NCBI GenBank assembly: GCA_036785325.1
Contig: JAXIVH010000019.1
Span: 907,100 to 971,099 of the forward strand
DNA length: 64,000 nucleotides
Reading direction: 5' to 3'
Source of the DNA: Urophycis tenuis
Taxonomy: Eukaryota; Chordata; Actinopteri; Gadiformes; Phycidae
In this document: positions 43,101 through 53,158 of the stretch, one piece after another
How positions within the stretch are numbered: position 1 is the first letter of the stretch
Layout of the letters: each line of letters opens with the position of its first letter
The notes under the pieces: model-generated
Databases searched by the model: none
Seen by the model: only the letters and a program-made list of their open reading frames with translations
Told to the model about the DNA's origin: nothing
Made by a program: the position numbers and the translations under genes

Positions 43101-45993
43101 GAACTTGCTGCAGGTGCTTGTGTATCTCGACGACTTGATTGTTTTTGGAAGGACTCTTGAGGAGCACGAGGAAAGACTGCTTAAGGTCCTGGATCGTCTT
43201 GGAGAGGTTGGACTGAAACTGTCTGTTGACAAGTGCCAAGTATGCCTGCCGAGGGTGAAATACCTTGGACACATTGTGTCCGCTGAAGGTGTTGCTCCTG
43301 ATCCAGAGAAAATTGAAGCAGTCACAACCTGGCCTCAACCAACCAACTTGAAGACCTTGCAATCCTTTTTAGGATTCTGCGGCTATTATCGACGTTTCAT
43401 AGCCAATTATGCAGCCGTCGTTCGACCCCTGACTGAGCTCACAAAAGGTTACGCTCCAACCCAAAAGAGCAAAAAGAATGCTCAAGACCGGAGAAAGACT
43501 TACCTGAAAGAGTCAGAGCCATTCGGGGACAGATGGGAGCAGTCTTGCACTAATGCATTTCACCAGATCATACACTGCCTGACGCATGCACCTGTCCTGG
43601 CATTTGCAAATCCCCAAAGGCCCTACATCCTGCATGTGGATGCCAGCCTGAAGGGACTTGGTGCAGTACTTTATCAAGAGTACACGGAGGGTTTGCGACC
43701 AGTGGCCTATGCAAGTAGAAAACTGACACCGTCAGAGAGAAACTACCCGACCCACCAGTTGGAGTTTTTGGCCTTAAAGTGGGCTGTAGTTGACAAACTT
43801 CATGATTACCTGTATGGGGCCAGATTCACAGTACGTACAGATAACAACCCTCTTACGTACGTGCTCTCCACTGCAAAGCTCAATGCAGTGGGGCACAGAT
43901 GGCTAGCTGCATTGTCAACGTATGAATTCAGTTTACAGTATCGTCCTGGCCGACACAATATAGATGCTGATTTATTATCAAAAATGGAGCCAGACGAAGA
44001 GAGCACAGACAAATGGGTGACCTTATCACAGACTGGTGTGAAGGCCATATGTCAGCGTGTCTGCACCCCGGAGACTCTTACATGTCCCCTGAGGTGGGTC
44101 GACCAGTTAGGACCATCTCCGCAGTGCATTCCAGATATTTATGCTCATCCAACCTTCTTGGCCTCAGATACCTTGAAACAGATGTCAAAGCAGGAGCTTA
44201 AGGGAGCGCAGGAAGGGGATGCAGCTATAGGACCCGCCATTCAGGCTATCAAAGACGGAAAATGGCCTGAAGAGAAAAATGCCAGTCCAGAACTCTCCCA
44301 GTTAAAACGAGAGATGGGAAAGTTGACCATGAAGGCTGGACTGCTGCATCGTTTGAGCAAACGATCTTCTGGAGAAGTTTTTAGTCAGCTAGTCCTGCCT
44401 AAGGAGTATCGAGAGATGGTACTGAGGTCAATGCATGATGACCTAGGACACCTGGGGGTGGAGAGAACCATTGACCAACTGAGGAGTAGATTCTTTTGGC
44501 CAAAGATGTCCGTAGAGGTTGAGCAGTACATAAAGAATTGTGGTGAGTGTGTCACTCACAAGTCTCTTCCTCAGCGAGCTTCCCCCTTGCACCAGATCGT
44601 GAGCCAAGGTCCTATGGACCTTGTGTGCATCGACTTTCTCTCAATGGAACCTGACGCAAAAGGCATAAGTAATGTGTTGGTGGTCACTGACCATTTCACA
44701 CGCTATGCTCAGGCTTTCCCAACCAGAAACCAAAAAGCTCAAGTTGTAGCAAAGGTTCTGGTGGACAAGTATTTCCTCCATTATGGACTACCTGCAAGGA
44801 TCCATTCGGATCAAGGAAGAGATTTCGAAAGCCGACTAATAAAAGAGCTCCTGATCTTGATGGGGATTCGCAAATCACGGACGACTCCCTACCATCCTCA
44901 GGGAGACCCTCAACCAGAGAGGTTCAACCGGACCCTATTGTCCATGCTTGGGACTCTGGGCCGGGAGAAGAAGCGCAACTGGAGCCAGCATGTGGGTCAT
45001 CTGGTCCATGCTTACAATAGCACAAAATCTGATGCCACCGGCTATTCGCCATATCGCCTCATGTTCGGCAGAGAGGCCAGACTCCCTGCTGATGTGTGTT
45101 TTGGAACATCTCCAGATGGCATTGAAGATGGTTGTCATTCCCGCTATGTAGCAAAGTTAAAAGAGGACCTGAAAGAAGCCTACAAGCTAGCATCTGCGGC
45201 TGCAGATAAAAGGCACCAGAGAAACAAGAAAGCTTATGACCAAAGAGTTGGAATACAGTCCTTGGAGATTGGCGACAGAGTGCTGCTCAAGAACTGGGGC
45301 CTGAGGGGAAAACACAAGTTAGAAAGCCGATGGAGTCCTGATCCTTATGTGGTAGTGGGGAAAATGCCTAACCTTCCAGTGTTTAAGATAAAACATGAGA
45401 ATGGAGGAACTGGCACAAAGACCATCCACAGAGACCATCTCCTTCCCATCGGGCAGTTAGTAAGAATCCCAAATACAGACCTGGTGAATGATTTACCTGT
45501 CAGACCAAAGACCAGAGCTGTGACTCGCCAGAAGAGCACAAGAGCCTCAATTGAAACTCAAAAAGTACAAAGGGAGTTGCAAGAAATGTCTGATTCGTCA
45601 TCTGACTCTGAGTTTTATGCACCTTGCAGTACTTACCCGAGAGAGTATCTTTACAGAGCTCTATATGATGATAGGCACACACCAGATGGAAGTGGTGTTG
45701 ATGCTACATCCTTGTCACATGATGAGGCAGAGCCAGAGCACCATAGCTTGAGAGACCAGGAGTCTGATGAAGAGTTAGCTCCTGGTGAAACTAGTGATGC
45801 TGAATCTGAGTCTGGCCAAGAGCCAGATACTTTCAATGTGTCCAAAGATAATGTGAGGTTCAGATCTATGCCTAGGCCAAAGAGAACCATAAAGCCACCA
45901 GTCAGGCTTACATATGATGAGCCAGGTAGATCCAGAGATCAGCCTTTAACCATTGTACACAGAGGTATGGTCATTAAGATTGGACATACCTAA
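40111..45993 (+). CDS. Ty3/Gypsy gag-pol polyprotein with PNMA-like gag (1960 aa, intact)
   Basis: One open frame. Residues 1-110 resemble the N-terminus of PNMA proteins (LELKGWCRGEVLDEAHALMV, VRSRTYNMRRHRYMVLCECR). Residues ~165-330 are a capsid-like helical region, followed by a coiled coil. A CCHC knuckle CYRCGESGHYAGKC is at ~469-482. The protease has LLDSGSQVTIIF with the catalytic Asp at ~558. RT: CIDYRFLN and VYLDDLIVFG (YLDD 1005-1008). RNase H: HVDASLKGLGAVLY (Asp ~1177). Integrase: zinc finger around HDDLGHLGVERT and CGECVTHK, then catalytic Asp 1508, Asp 1567 and Glu 1603 (D,D35E spacing). A GPY/F-like module (RWSPDPYVVVGKM) precedes an acidic tail. Gag and pol are fused without a frameshift. 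The order protease-RT-RNase H-integrase is the standard Ty3 order. It appears fully coding-competent. Confidence 0.93.
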   Translation: MRMESQAELVLELKGWCRGEVLDEAHALMVLIQEDVEVTQIEETLHTVKCLGRVRVRSRTYNMRRHRYMVLCECREELKRENVPAEVMPTDGNEAWPLVIVGETLPAPVDNFSELLAGAQQAEERTGEKPQSMSPTPVSPSSQTESILRALGDLLDKTKPTIDNGSYRRLRVFSGTLPTPVGEEQFEHWLEQARLMVEECDCSVKEKRRRLMESLKGSALEIVKAARASNPDVSAEECLEAVEHVFGTAESGDDLYFAFRMMQQQSGEKLSDFLRRLERSLDKVTKKGGVLHDSVDKVRLEQLLRGAVASDLMLVNLRLRERRDKPPTFLQLLKELRTEEEYEASRKRLNPVVKSVHVKPEIDVKQAEIQGLKAELKELKALVTAVVTRPNQAMVENVEITPFNASLHSEPGPDSELKALKKQMKRLQTKFTQKVTERETAAAVSTVEASKYDSRSPLRPPRAAEENFCYRCGESGHYAGKCQNPENQAKVIKRLIQALRVSKDKQQTREVTADDVNCGVKKSAISVRESTSIPDGLVGPPSLVKLKVSGQPCTALLDSGSQVTIIFEPWYQKYLSDIPIQPVSGLALWGLSESSLSYPYRGYVVVELEYPAEILGTSQTVTVLALICPSPKTADQTSVIVGTNASHVRRLVKQCRDSGIDVTQTLGIKACETGDQAPPEVLEEGGDDVGRVRWQGPGHLTLPPGGDVQAVCKIELTHAVDQEILMVDSSPIAPLPAGVTFQPMVVCSQAMDISSFRVLINNDSLRETTIPVGTVIGHMHLVDSVTTIPPKETTPSEFDVSMINFGDSPISTEWKTRLCEKLSKRSHVFSTQEWDVGLAKGVEHHIRLSDPRPFRERSRRLTPADIEDVRKHLQELLQAGIISESRSPYASPIVIVRKKNGTIRMCIDYRFLNSRTIPDQYTTPCIDDALNALTGSQWFSVLDLRSGYYQIAMSEEDKEKTAFICPLGFYQFERMPQGISGAPATFQRLMEKAVGDMNLLQVLVYLDDLIVFGRTLEEHEERLLKVLDRLGEVGLKLSVDKCQVCLPRVKYLGHIVSAEGVAPDPEKIEAVTTWPQPTNLKTLQSFLGFCGYYRRFIANYAAVVRPLTELTKGYAPTQKSKKNAQDRRKTYLKESEPFGDRWEQSCTNAFHQIIHCLTHAPVLAFANPQRPYILHVDASLKGLGAVLYQEYTEGLRPVAYASRKLTPSERNYPTHQLEFLALKWAVVDKLHDYLYGARFTVRTDNNPLTYVLSTAKLNAVGHRWLAALSTYEFSLQYRPGRHNIDADLLSKMEPDEESTDKWVTLSQTGVKAICQRVCTPETLTCPLRWVDQLGPSPQCIPDIYAHPTFLASDTLKQMSKQELKGAQEGDAAIGPAIQAIKDGKWPEEKNASPELSQLKREMGKLTMKAGLLHRLSKRSSGEVFSQLVLPKEYREMVLRSMHDDLGHLGVERTIDQLRSRFFWPKMSVEVEQYIKNCGECVTHKSLPQRASPLHQIVSQGPMDLVCIDFLSMEPDAKGISNVLVVTDHFTRYAQAFPTRNQKAQVVAKVLVDKYFLHYGLPARIHSDQGRDFESRLIKELLILMGIRKSRTTPYHPQGDPQPERFNRTLLSMLGTLGREKKRNWSQHVGHLVHAYNSTKSDATGYSPYRLMFGREARLPADVCFGTSPDGIEDGCHSRYVAKLKEDLKEAYKLASAAADKRHQRNKKAYDQRVGIQSLEIGDRVLLKNWGLRGKHKLESRWSPDPYVVVGKMPNLPVFKIKHENGGTGTKTIHRDHLLPIGQLVRIPNTDLVNDLPVRPKTRAVTRQKSTRASIETQKVQRELQEMSDSSSDSEFYAPCSTYPREYLYRALYDDRHTPDGSGVDATSLSHDEAEPEHHSLRDQESDEELAPGETSDAESESGQEPDTFNVSKDNVRFRSMPRPKRTIKPPVRLTYDEPGRSRDQPLTIVHRGMVIKIGHT

Positions 45994-46065
45994 AGCAACA
46001 TTTGTCGTTATCCATACTCCTTAGTTTGAGTCTCTTAGTGTTGTATGAGGACATACAGACCTTTT

Positions 46066-46078
46066 AGAAGGGGGAGGG
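46066..46078 (+). promoter_or_regulatory. Polypurine tract of the Gypsy element
   Basis: AGAAGGGGGAGGG ends exactly at the first base of the 3' LTR, as expected for the plus-strand primer in reverse transcription. Confidence 0.88.
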
Positions 46079-46425
46079 TGTAACCTAGTTGAAAATAAGG
46101 GTTCTGGTTATTGGTAGGAATACATAATACTATTATTACTACTATTAATACTACTATTTTGGTTGCATAAGTTGTTCTTTTCCATGTTTGGTTGCAGTGT
46201 GTAATGTTGCATATAAATGTTATTTGTGATTTATATATAATACACGTGATTTAAATAATCATACATTATGTTACATTATCCTTTTTTTATACTTACCTGT
46301 ACTATAGCCATCCAGCCATCAGGGGGCGAAATGACATGTTTGTGGGTCGATGTGGGATAAGGGGAGAGAGAGAGAAGGCTTGGGAACTCGAGTTGGTGAG
46401 AGGAACACGAGGTGACATACGCGTA

Positions 46426-48420
46426 AGGCAAGGCAAGGCAAGGCAAGTTTATTTGTATAGCACAATTCAGCAGCAAGGCAATTCATTGTGCTTTACATAC
46501 ATAAAAGCATTAAAATACAATAAAAGCATAGCAAAAAATAAAAAAAATAAAAGAAAATAAAAAAAAATAACACATACATACATACATACATACATATACA
46601 GCATTAAAAGCATTGAAATTAAAATACAAGCATAAAAAGGAAATTAAAACATGTTAAGATAAGCTTAGGGGAAGGCTGTAGCAAACATAAAGGTATTTAA
46701 TCTGGATTTAAAAGTGGTGAGTGTTTCAGCAGACCTACAACTTTCTGGCAGTTTGTTCCATATATGTGGCGCGTAAAAACTGAACGCTGCCTCTCCATGT
46801 TTAGTTCTGACTCTGGGGACAGTAAGCAGACCCGCCCCAGATGACCTGAGAGATCTGGATGGTTCATAGAAAATGAGAAGATCTGAAATGTACTTTGGTC
46901 CCAAACCATTCAGTGCTTTATAAACTAACAGCAGTACTTTAAAGTCAATTCTCTGACAGACAGGAAGCCAATGTAACGATCTGAGAACTGGAGTAATGTG
47001 ATCCATTTTCTTAGTTTTTGTGAGGACTCGAGCAGCAGCATTCTGAATTAACTGGAGCTTTCTGATGGACTTTTTTGGGAGACCAGTGAAGATGCTGTTA
47101 CAATAGTCGAGCCTACTGAAGATAAATGCGTGGACAAGTTTCTCTAAGTCCTGCTGAGACATCAGTCCTCTGACCCTTGATATATTCTTTAAGTGATAGT
47201 AGGCAGACTTCGTAATCATTTTAATGTGGCTGCTAAAATTCAGGTCTGAGTCCATGACAACACCTAGATTTCTTGCCTGGTCTGTGGTTTTTAACATTGC
47301 CAGTTGCAGCTGAGCACAAACTTTTAATCGTTCTTCCTTGGCTCCAAAGACAATTATTTCAGTCTTGTCCTTATTCAACTGAAGAAAATTCTGGCACATC
47401 CAATCATTGATTTGGTCAATGCAATTACTCAATGCTTGTATTGGACCATAGTCACCTGGGGTTATTGTTATGTAAATTTGTGTATCATCTGCATAATTGT
47501 GGTAGCAGATGTCATTTTGCAGGATCTGAGCCAGTGGGAGCATGTAGATGTTAAACAAAAGAGGCCCCAGAATAGAGCCTTGAGGAACACCACATGTCAT
47601 TTGCGTTCGTTCAGATGTATAATTACCTAGGGAGACAAAGTAATCTCTGTCTTTCAGGTAGGATTCAAACCAGTTTAACGCTGTGCCAGAGAGGCCAACC
47701 CAATTTTGTAGTCGATCTAACAAAATATTGTGATCAACTGTGTCGAATGCAGCACTGAGATCCAGTAAAACCAAGACTGAAATTTTGCCACAGTCTGTAT
47801 TTAAATGGATGTCACTGAGGACTTTAACAAGGGCAGTCTCGGTACTGTGGTGAGGTCGAAATCCTGATTGGAAGACATCGAAACAGTTGCTTCTTGCTAG
47901 GAAGGCATTTAACTGTTGGAAGATAGCCTTTTCAATTATTTTGCTTAGAAATGGGAGGTTTGATATGGGCCTATAATTGTTCATTTGTGATACATCTAGA
48001 TTGTTCTTTTTAAGGAGTGGCTTGATAACAGCCGTCTTCAAGGCCTGTGGGAAGATACCTGACAGAAGAGATGTGTTGGTAATTAATAAAAGATCTGAGG
48101 CCAAGCAATCATAAACACGTTTGAAAAAATTTGTTGGAAGAATATCGAGGCAGCAGGAGGAGGATTTTAGGTGTTCTATAATGTCTTCTAAAATTTTGTG
48201 GTTGATCCGATTAAATTGTGTCATGGTGTATGGGGCTAATTTAGTTGGACAGCTGGCCTGTAGGTGCCCAGGACCGAGGGTAGAGGGGCTGAGCGACTGT
48301 CTAATTTTCAGGATTTTGTCAGTAAAGAAGGTGGAAAATTCATTACAGGCCCTGGTGGAGAGAAGTTCAGGTGCTACAGACAGAGGGGGGTTTGTTAGCC
48401 TGTCGACAGTAGTGAACAGG
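46426..48420 (-). mobile_element. 5'-truncated L2/Maui LINE inserted in the 3' LTR
   Basis: The 3' end on this strand is a (GCCTT)n tail preceded by a UTR with TATACAAATAAACTTGCC-like sequence. The element is truncated at 48420 upstream of the RT domain. LTR sequence on both sides is contiguous (GCGTA | GCACACG). No clean target duplication is visible. Confidence 0.85.
46665..48224 (-). CDS. L2/Maui reverse transcriptase, 519 codons open
   Basis: Open from 48224 to a stop at 46665. RT motifs in order: IKPLLKKNNLD, NYRPISNLPFLSKIIEK, FQSGFRPHHSTETALVKV, LLDLSAAFDTVDH, CGVPQGSILGPLLFNIYM, YADDTQIYI, LQLNKDKTEIIVFG and NLGVVMDSDLNFSSH. The L2 C-terminal part follows (LDYCNSIFTGLP, IQNAAARVLTKTKK, WNKLPESCRSAETLTTFKSR). 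The endonuclease half is missing through 5' truncation, so it cannot be autonomous, but the absence of stops shows recent insertion, later than the Gypsy element. Confidence 0.9.
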   Translation of the reverse strand: MTQFNRINHKILEDIIEHLKSSSCCLDILPTNFFKRVYDCLASDLLLITNTSLLSGIFPQALKTAVIKPLLKKNNLDVSQMNNYRPISNLPFLSKIIEKAIFQQLNAFLARSNCFDVFQSGFRPHHSTETALVKVLSDIHLNTDCGKISVLVLLDLSAAFDTVDHNILLDRLQNWVGLSGTALNWFESYLKDRDYFVSLGNYTSERTQMTCGVPQGSILGPLLFNIYMLPLAQILQNDICYHNYADDTQIYITITPGDYGPIQALSNCIDQINDWMCQNFLQLNKDKTEIIVFGAKEERLKVCAQLQLAMLKTTDQARNLGVVMDSDLNFSSHIKMITKSAYYHLKNISRVRGLMSQQDLEKLVHAFIFSRLDYCNSIFTGLPKKSIRKLQLIQNAAARVLTKTKKMDHITPVLRSLHWLPVCQRIDFKVLLLVYKALNGLGPKYISDLLIFYEPSRSLRSSGAGLLTVPRVRTKHGEAAFSFYAPHIWNKLPESCRSAETLTTFKSRLNTFMFATAFP

Positions 48421-49342
48421 GCACACGTTTATATTTCGTTTATATTTCCAAGTTATTTTCTTGTAGCAAAAAGGTGATGACATATCAGCTATATGAGCTG
48501 CAAGTGTGACTGGTGCACGTCAACGTAATTTCCAGCACGGACTTTACTATCAGCGTCACCAGCCACGGTAACTAAGTGTGTCCGCTAGTTAGCCCAGCTA
48601 GCAGAGCCGCAGTAGCAGTTGGCTAACGCAGTCAACGAAGCAACTGAAGTCGCCGAGGGTCGCCGGCCAGATAGCGGGTGCAGCCACGTCGGTTTGCTGA
48701 CCTTCCTCTGGCTAAGAGGAACCGAGAAGCAAGCCTGTGAGGAGCGCCTGTTTTTCGTTTTCCACCCATGGACTTCGCGGACGGTCATTGCCATTCTACT
48801 GGACGTGCGTGAGTACAGTGTGGGTTTTAGCTCAGAGGAGCGAAGAGGATTCCTTCTTCAAACAGGCCTGCAACGGGGGGTTTGGAGAGAACTCTTTTCT
48901 TTTGGGTTTATTTATATTATGCCGGCTTAGTTAAGTTATGAATATGTGAAACTAATGCACGTGTATTTGTCAATCGTCTATTGGTTTAAGCGGGGTGATA
49001 TTGAACGTGGTTTGTTTGTATTCCCATTGTTTTGTGAACACTAAGTATATATTATTTGATCCATCTGATAAGTGATTCATAGTGTCTTATATTTTATATT
49101 GAAATCATTATATTTTTTATATTATTATATTGAAAAATAAGTAAACATTTGAATACTTACCTTTTCGTTTGTCTGCTTACTGTAACGGGGATGTTCTGAT
49201 ATTGTGCATATTGAAGGGTAATTAAGGGTACTGTTATTATGTATACATTTATATAGGGAATCTAAACTAATATTGAAGTTAATAGTTGGGTTAAAGAACC
49301 TAGGGCCCTGCCCTCTATATTATTGGGGTAAAAGGGGCTACA

Positions 49343-49410
49343 TGAAGCACATTGAGGCTGCCTTGTGCATGAAATGCGGTTTATAAATAGAGTTGAATTG
49401 GGTTATTGTG
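49343..49410 (+). repeat. L2 3' terminus, piece 3
   Basis: TGAAGCACATTGAGGCTGCC then TTGTGCATGAAATGCGGTTT and ATAAATAGAGTTGAATTG is the characteristic last part of an L2-type 3' UTR. It begins with the Gypsy target duplication, so it is the continuation of the fragment that ends at 38750. Confidence 0.75.
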
Positions 49411-49499
49411 TACAACACACGGTCGTTATTACAGGCTACGACCACCCCAAACTGGTACTGTACACACACACACAAACAACCTGTAACTTCCTCTGATAC

Positions 49500-49605
49500 C
49501 CAGGTGTCCCCGCCCCCTGGCCCCTCCCCCTACCAGGGTGTCCCCGCCCCTGCCCCCTCCCCCTACCAGGGTGTCCCCGCCCCCTGGCTCCTCCCCCTGC
49601 CACGC
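49500..49605. repeat. ~33-bp pyrimidine-rich tandem repeat
   Basis: The unit CCCCTCCCCCTACCAGGGTG plus TCCCCGCCCCTGG is repeated about three times. Confidence 0.8.
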
Positions 49606-49709
49606 CTGACGTCGCTCTACGGGCGCTGTCAGCAGGTAACACAGAGGACATGGACACAGAGACAGCTTAACACACACAAAACACTAACAAAGACTGCCCT
49701 CACAGGGAC

Positions 49710-50380
49710 CTGCTGGTCTCGGTCGAGGGCATCACAGTATCTGCCTCACCGACCGCAAGGAACACTGGCATAATACTCGACAACCAACTGTCCTGCACTG
49801 CAAACATCACTGCAGTCACCCGCTCCTGTAGATTTGCTCTCTAAAACATCTGCAGCATCCTGCCATTCCTCACGAGGGAAGCGACACAGCTCCTGACCCA
49901 AGCACTTGTCATCTCACGTCTCGACTACTGCAGCTCCCTCTTAACTGGACTCCCTGCAACCGCGATTAAACCTTTGCAGTGGATCCAGAACGCTGCAGCA
50001 CGCCTTGTGTTCAACCAAAACATTCTCCCATGTGACCCCCCTCTTCCAAGACCTCCACTGGCTCCCTGTAGTGGCTCGCATCAAATTCAAGACGATGCTA
50101 CTGGCCTACAAAGCCGTCAATGGAACTGCCCCTACCTACCTCCAAACATTAGTGAAACACCACGCCCCTGCTCGAGCACTCCGTTCAACTACCTCAGCTG
50201 GTCGACTGGTATCTCCATCACTAAAAGGAGGAGGCAAAATCACCACTCTTTCCATTTTGGCACCGCAGTGGTGGAACGAGCTCCCTGCCAATATCAGGAC
50301 TGTAGAGTCACTCCACATCTTCCGAAAGAGACTCAAGACTCACTTGTTCAGAGCTCACCTGAACCCTGGATAACATCCAT
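49710..50380 (+). pseudogene. CR1/L2-type LINE fragment (RT C-terminus), copy A
   Basis: Two frames are needed: LTQALVISRLDYCSSLLTGL and MQWIQNAAARLVFNQN, then FQDLHWLPVVARIKFKTMLL, YKAVNGTAPTYLQTL and WWNELPANIRTVESLHIF, up to HLFRAHLNPG. After a poly-A-like run and (AT)n the tail ATGCCCTAAATGTAAATGTA appears, a common fish LINE/SINE 3' end. A close copy lies at 55580-55942. Confidence 0.75.
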
Positions 50381-50439
50381 CCTCTACCTCTATTTAAAAA
50401 AAAACAAATATATATATATATATGCCCTAAATGTAAATG

Positions 50440-51145
50440 TAAACTGTTGTGGTGCGTGTGTGCATGCGTGTGTGCATGTGCGTGTGCGTGTTGGGTGACA
50501 ACAACTACACCCACTCAAGAACACACTTAATTTAAGTATACATCCATGAGTCCTACTAAAGGGAAACACAATACAACTATCTACCGTATTTGAGACACCT
50601 TTAAGATGCGGTTCGTAACATTCTTGAAACATTCACACCCACAATGCTGGTCTGGTGCTTCTCATGAGGGTCCTGAGAGTCTCAGTCCCTCAGGGTCTCA
50701 TGTTTCAGCCTCCTCCTGCTCATCCAGTGATGGTCCACTCCCTGCTGGTCTGGAGACGCTGAAGGAGAGGATCTTCTTCCTGATTCATCCTCACCCCGAA
50801 ACAGCAAGTCAGGATTCAAACCTTCATCACGGGAGAGAACGAGACTGTTGAGCAGGGGCGTAGCCAGGACATTATTTCTGGGGGGGCAGCTCAGGCTTTT
50901 GTTTGGGGTGGCACTTGATTGTCAAACATTTCTATTTTAAAACTCACGCACCGTCACTCAGAGCAGCGGTTTCCCCCTGCCCCGTCAGGACATGAACAAT
51001 GGATTGAACAAACTTTCTTATGGACACTAATAATGTCTCCCTGATAATCCCATGTCATTGGAATGGATGTGTCATCATTATGTGAGGGGGTTCTGGACTT
51101 TAACATGACAAGTGGATGTTTTTAGTGCAAATGACAGTGGGTGGA
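50440..51145. other. Unassigned stretch, with a possible hAT end at 50854
   Basis: GT-rich sequence is followed by an 81-codon frame (50606-50851) without a recognisable domain. CAGGGGCGTAGCCAGGAC at 50854 looks like the terminus of a hAT-type element, but no partner end was found. No gene call is made. Confidence 0.35.
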
Positions 51146-51149
51146 CAGT

Positions 51150-51294
51150 GGATACACTGTATATATAAAGTTAAGTACAGTGTATATACACTGGTAAATA
51201 CAGTGCATATATACAGTTGAGTACAGTGTACACTGGTAAATACAGTGTATATATACAGTTAATTACAGTGGATATACACTAGTTAATACAGTGC

Positions 51295-51368
<74 letters not shown>

Positions 51369-52830
51369 TTAAGTACAGTTGATATACACTGGTAAATACA
51401 CTGCATATATACAGGTAAGTACAATGTATATACACTGGTAAATACACTGTATATATACAGATAAGTACAGTGTATATACACTTGTAAATACAGTACATAT
51501 ATACAGTTAAGGACAGTGTATACACACTGGTAAATACAGTGGATATACACTGGTAAATACACTGTATATATACAGATAAGTATGGTGTATATGTAACGGA
51601 GTTAAAGTGAAGATGATTCCACTTGCCATCAAAAACTATATAGACACTCATTTGTCCTATGTGACTTGAAGGCAGCACCCCTGCGGGTTAGGGTCGTGCA
51701 ACCCCGGGGGGAGAGCAACAGTCGGACCTTGCTGTCTGCCCTGGTAGGTGCATGAGTTGTGAGCTCCGCTACTGTTTTATAGTAATAGTTAGCTAACATG
51801 CACTTGCTTTTTCATTTTACATTGCAGACGTATATGTGTGTGTGAGGGGAAAACGGGACTGACCGTATGTTAACCCTTCTGCCAGGTTTGCAATAAACGG
51901 CAAGAGTGCCAAAAGTGACCGTCGTCTTCAGTGAAATTACACAACGCAACGAGAGAAAGTACAAAACCGCTACATATATACACTGGTTAACACACTGTAT
52001 ATATACAGTTAAGTACGGTGGATATACACTGGTTAACACACTGTATATATACAGTTAAGTACGGTGGATATACACTGGTTAACACACTGTATATATACAG
52101 TTAAGTACGGTGGATATACACTGGTTAACACACTGTATATATACAGTTAAGTACGGTGGATATACACTGGTTAACACACTGTATATATACAGTTAAGTAC
52201 GGTGGATATACACTGGTTAACACACTGTATATATACAGTTAAGTACGGTGGATATACACTGGTTAACACACTGTATATATACAGTTAAGTACGGTGGATA
52301 TACACTGGTTAACACACTGTATATATACAGTTAAGTACGGTGGATATACACTGGTAAATACAGGGCATATAAACAGTTAAGTACGGTGGATATACACTGG
52401 TTAACACACTGTATATATACAGTTAAGTACGGTGGATATACACTGGTAAATACAGGGCATATAAACAGTTAAGTACAGTCTATACAAACTGGTAAATACA
52501 CTGTATATATATATACAGTTAAGTACAGTGTATACACACTGGTGAATACACAGTTAATTACAGTGGATATACACCGGTTAACACACTGTTTATATACAGT
52601 TAAGTACGGTGGATATACACTGGTAAATACAGGGCATATAAACAGTTAAGTACAGTGTATACAAACTGGTAAATACACTGTATATATATATATATATATA
52701 TACAGTTATTTACGGTGGATATACACTGGTAAATACACTGTAAATATACAGTTAAGTGCAGTGGATATACACTGGTAAATACACTGTAAATATACAGTTA
52801 AGTGCAGTGGATATACACTGGTTAACCATG
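51150..52830. repeat. 46-bp minisatellite array upstream of the MHC gene's 3' end
   Basis: The unit GGTGGATATACACTGGTTAA then CACACTGTATATATACAGTT and AAGTAC repeats. It is very regular between ~51976 and 52400 and degenerate on both sides, with (TA)n at 51298-51364. A solo LTR interrupts the array. Non-coding. Confidence 0.9.
51592..51974 (+). mobile_element. Solo LTR, 383 bp, inside the minisatellite
   Basis: It starts TGTAACGGAG and ends AACCGCTACA. TATA flanks both sides (51588-51591 and 51975-51978). A polyadenylation-type CAATAAACGG lies near 51890. The ends resemble those of the full Gypsy element here (TGTAACC...GCTACA), so a related Ty3/Gypsy source is likely. Because the surrounding DNA is TA-rich, the duplication alone is weak evidence; the LTR-like ends carry the call. 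Confidence 0.72.
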
Positions 52831-53158
52831 TCAACATCTTGCTTTAAAGGAGCACTGGTGTAACTGCAGTCAGGACCATGTGGTCAAAGAGAAGACAGGT
52901 CTCAGTCACTGGAGGGATACTGTTGTGTGTGTGGGGTTGGTGGTACAGTACAGGCGGTTACGTCGTCCACTAAGACACAGGACAATGCTATGCTAATGCT
53001 ATGTTGCATAACTGAAGGTGGAGCAGGGTGGTGGTGGTGGTGTCTACAGGGACTTGTAGCAGCAGTGGATGAATGATCTTGGACGATTGCACCTGTTCGT
53101 ATCTATCAAACAATACTTTCACTGTGATGAAGTACTGCAAATATACTACTGTGATGAT

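Larger units (their letters stand above)
38751..49342 (+). mobile_element. Young Ty3/Gypsy LTR retrotransposon with nested L2
   Basis: LTRs of 1,258 bp (38751-40008; 46079-49342 after removing a 1,995-bp L2 insert) begin TGTAACCTAG and end GGGGCTACA. TGAA flanks both ends (38747-38750 and 49343-49346). Internal features are a tRNA-Thr-type primer site, one gag-pol frame and a polypurine tract. By eye the LTRs differ by one substitution (G at 39356, C at 48690) and an 11-bp duplication (CGTTTATATTT), so the insertion is recent. Nothing in the coding part is broken. Confidence 0.93.
46079..49342 (+). repeat. 3' LTR of the Gypsy element, split by an L2
   Basis: LTR sequence occupies 46079-46425 and 48421-49342. 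Between them lies an L2 LINE of opposite orientation. Just right of the insertion the motif CGTTTATATTT is present twice but only once in the 5' LTR. Confidence 0.92.

Noticed and set aside
50606..50851. 81-codon frame between LINE debris and the minisatellite
   Set aside because: No recognisable domain, and it lies next to a hAT-like end. A short open frame in GC-richer DNA is expected by chance.
51263..51678. Tyr/Ile-rich frames on the minus strand
   Set aside because: They are translations of the minisatellite and (TA)n, with no coding signature.
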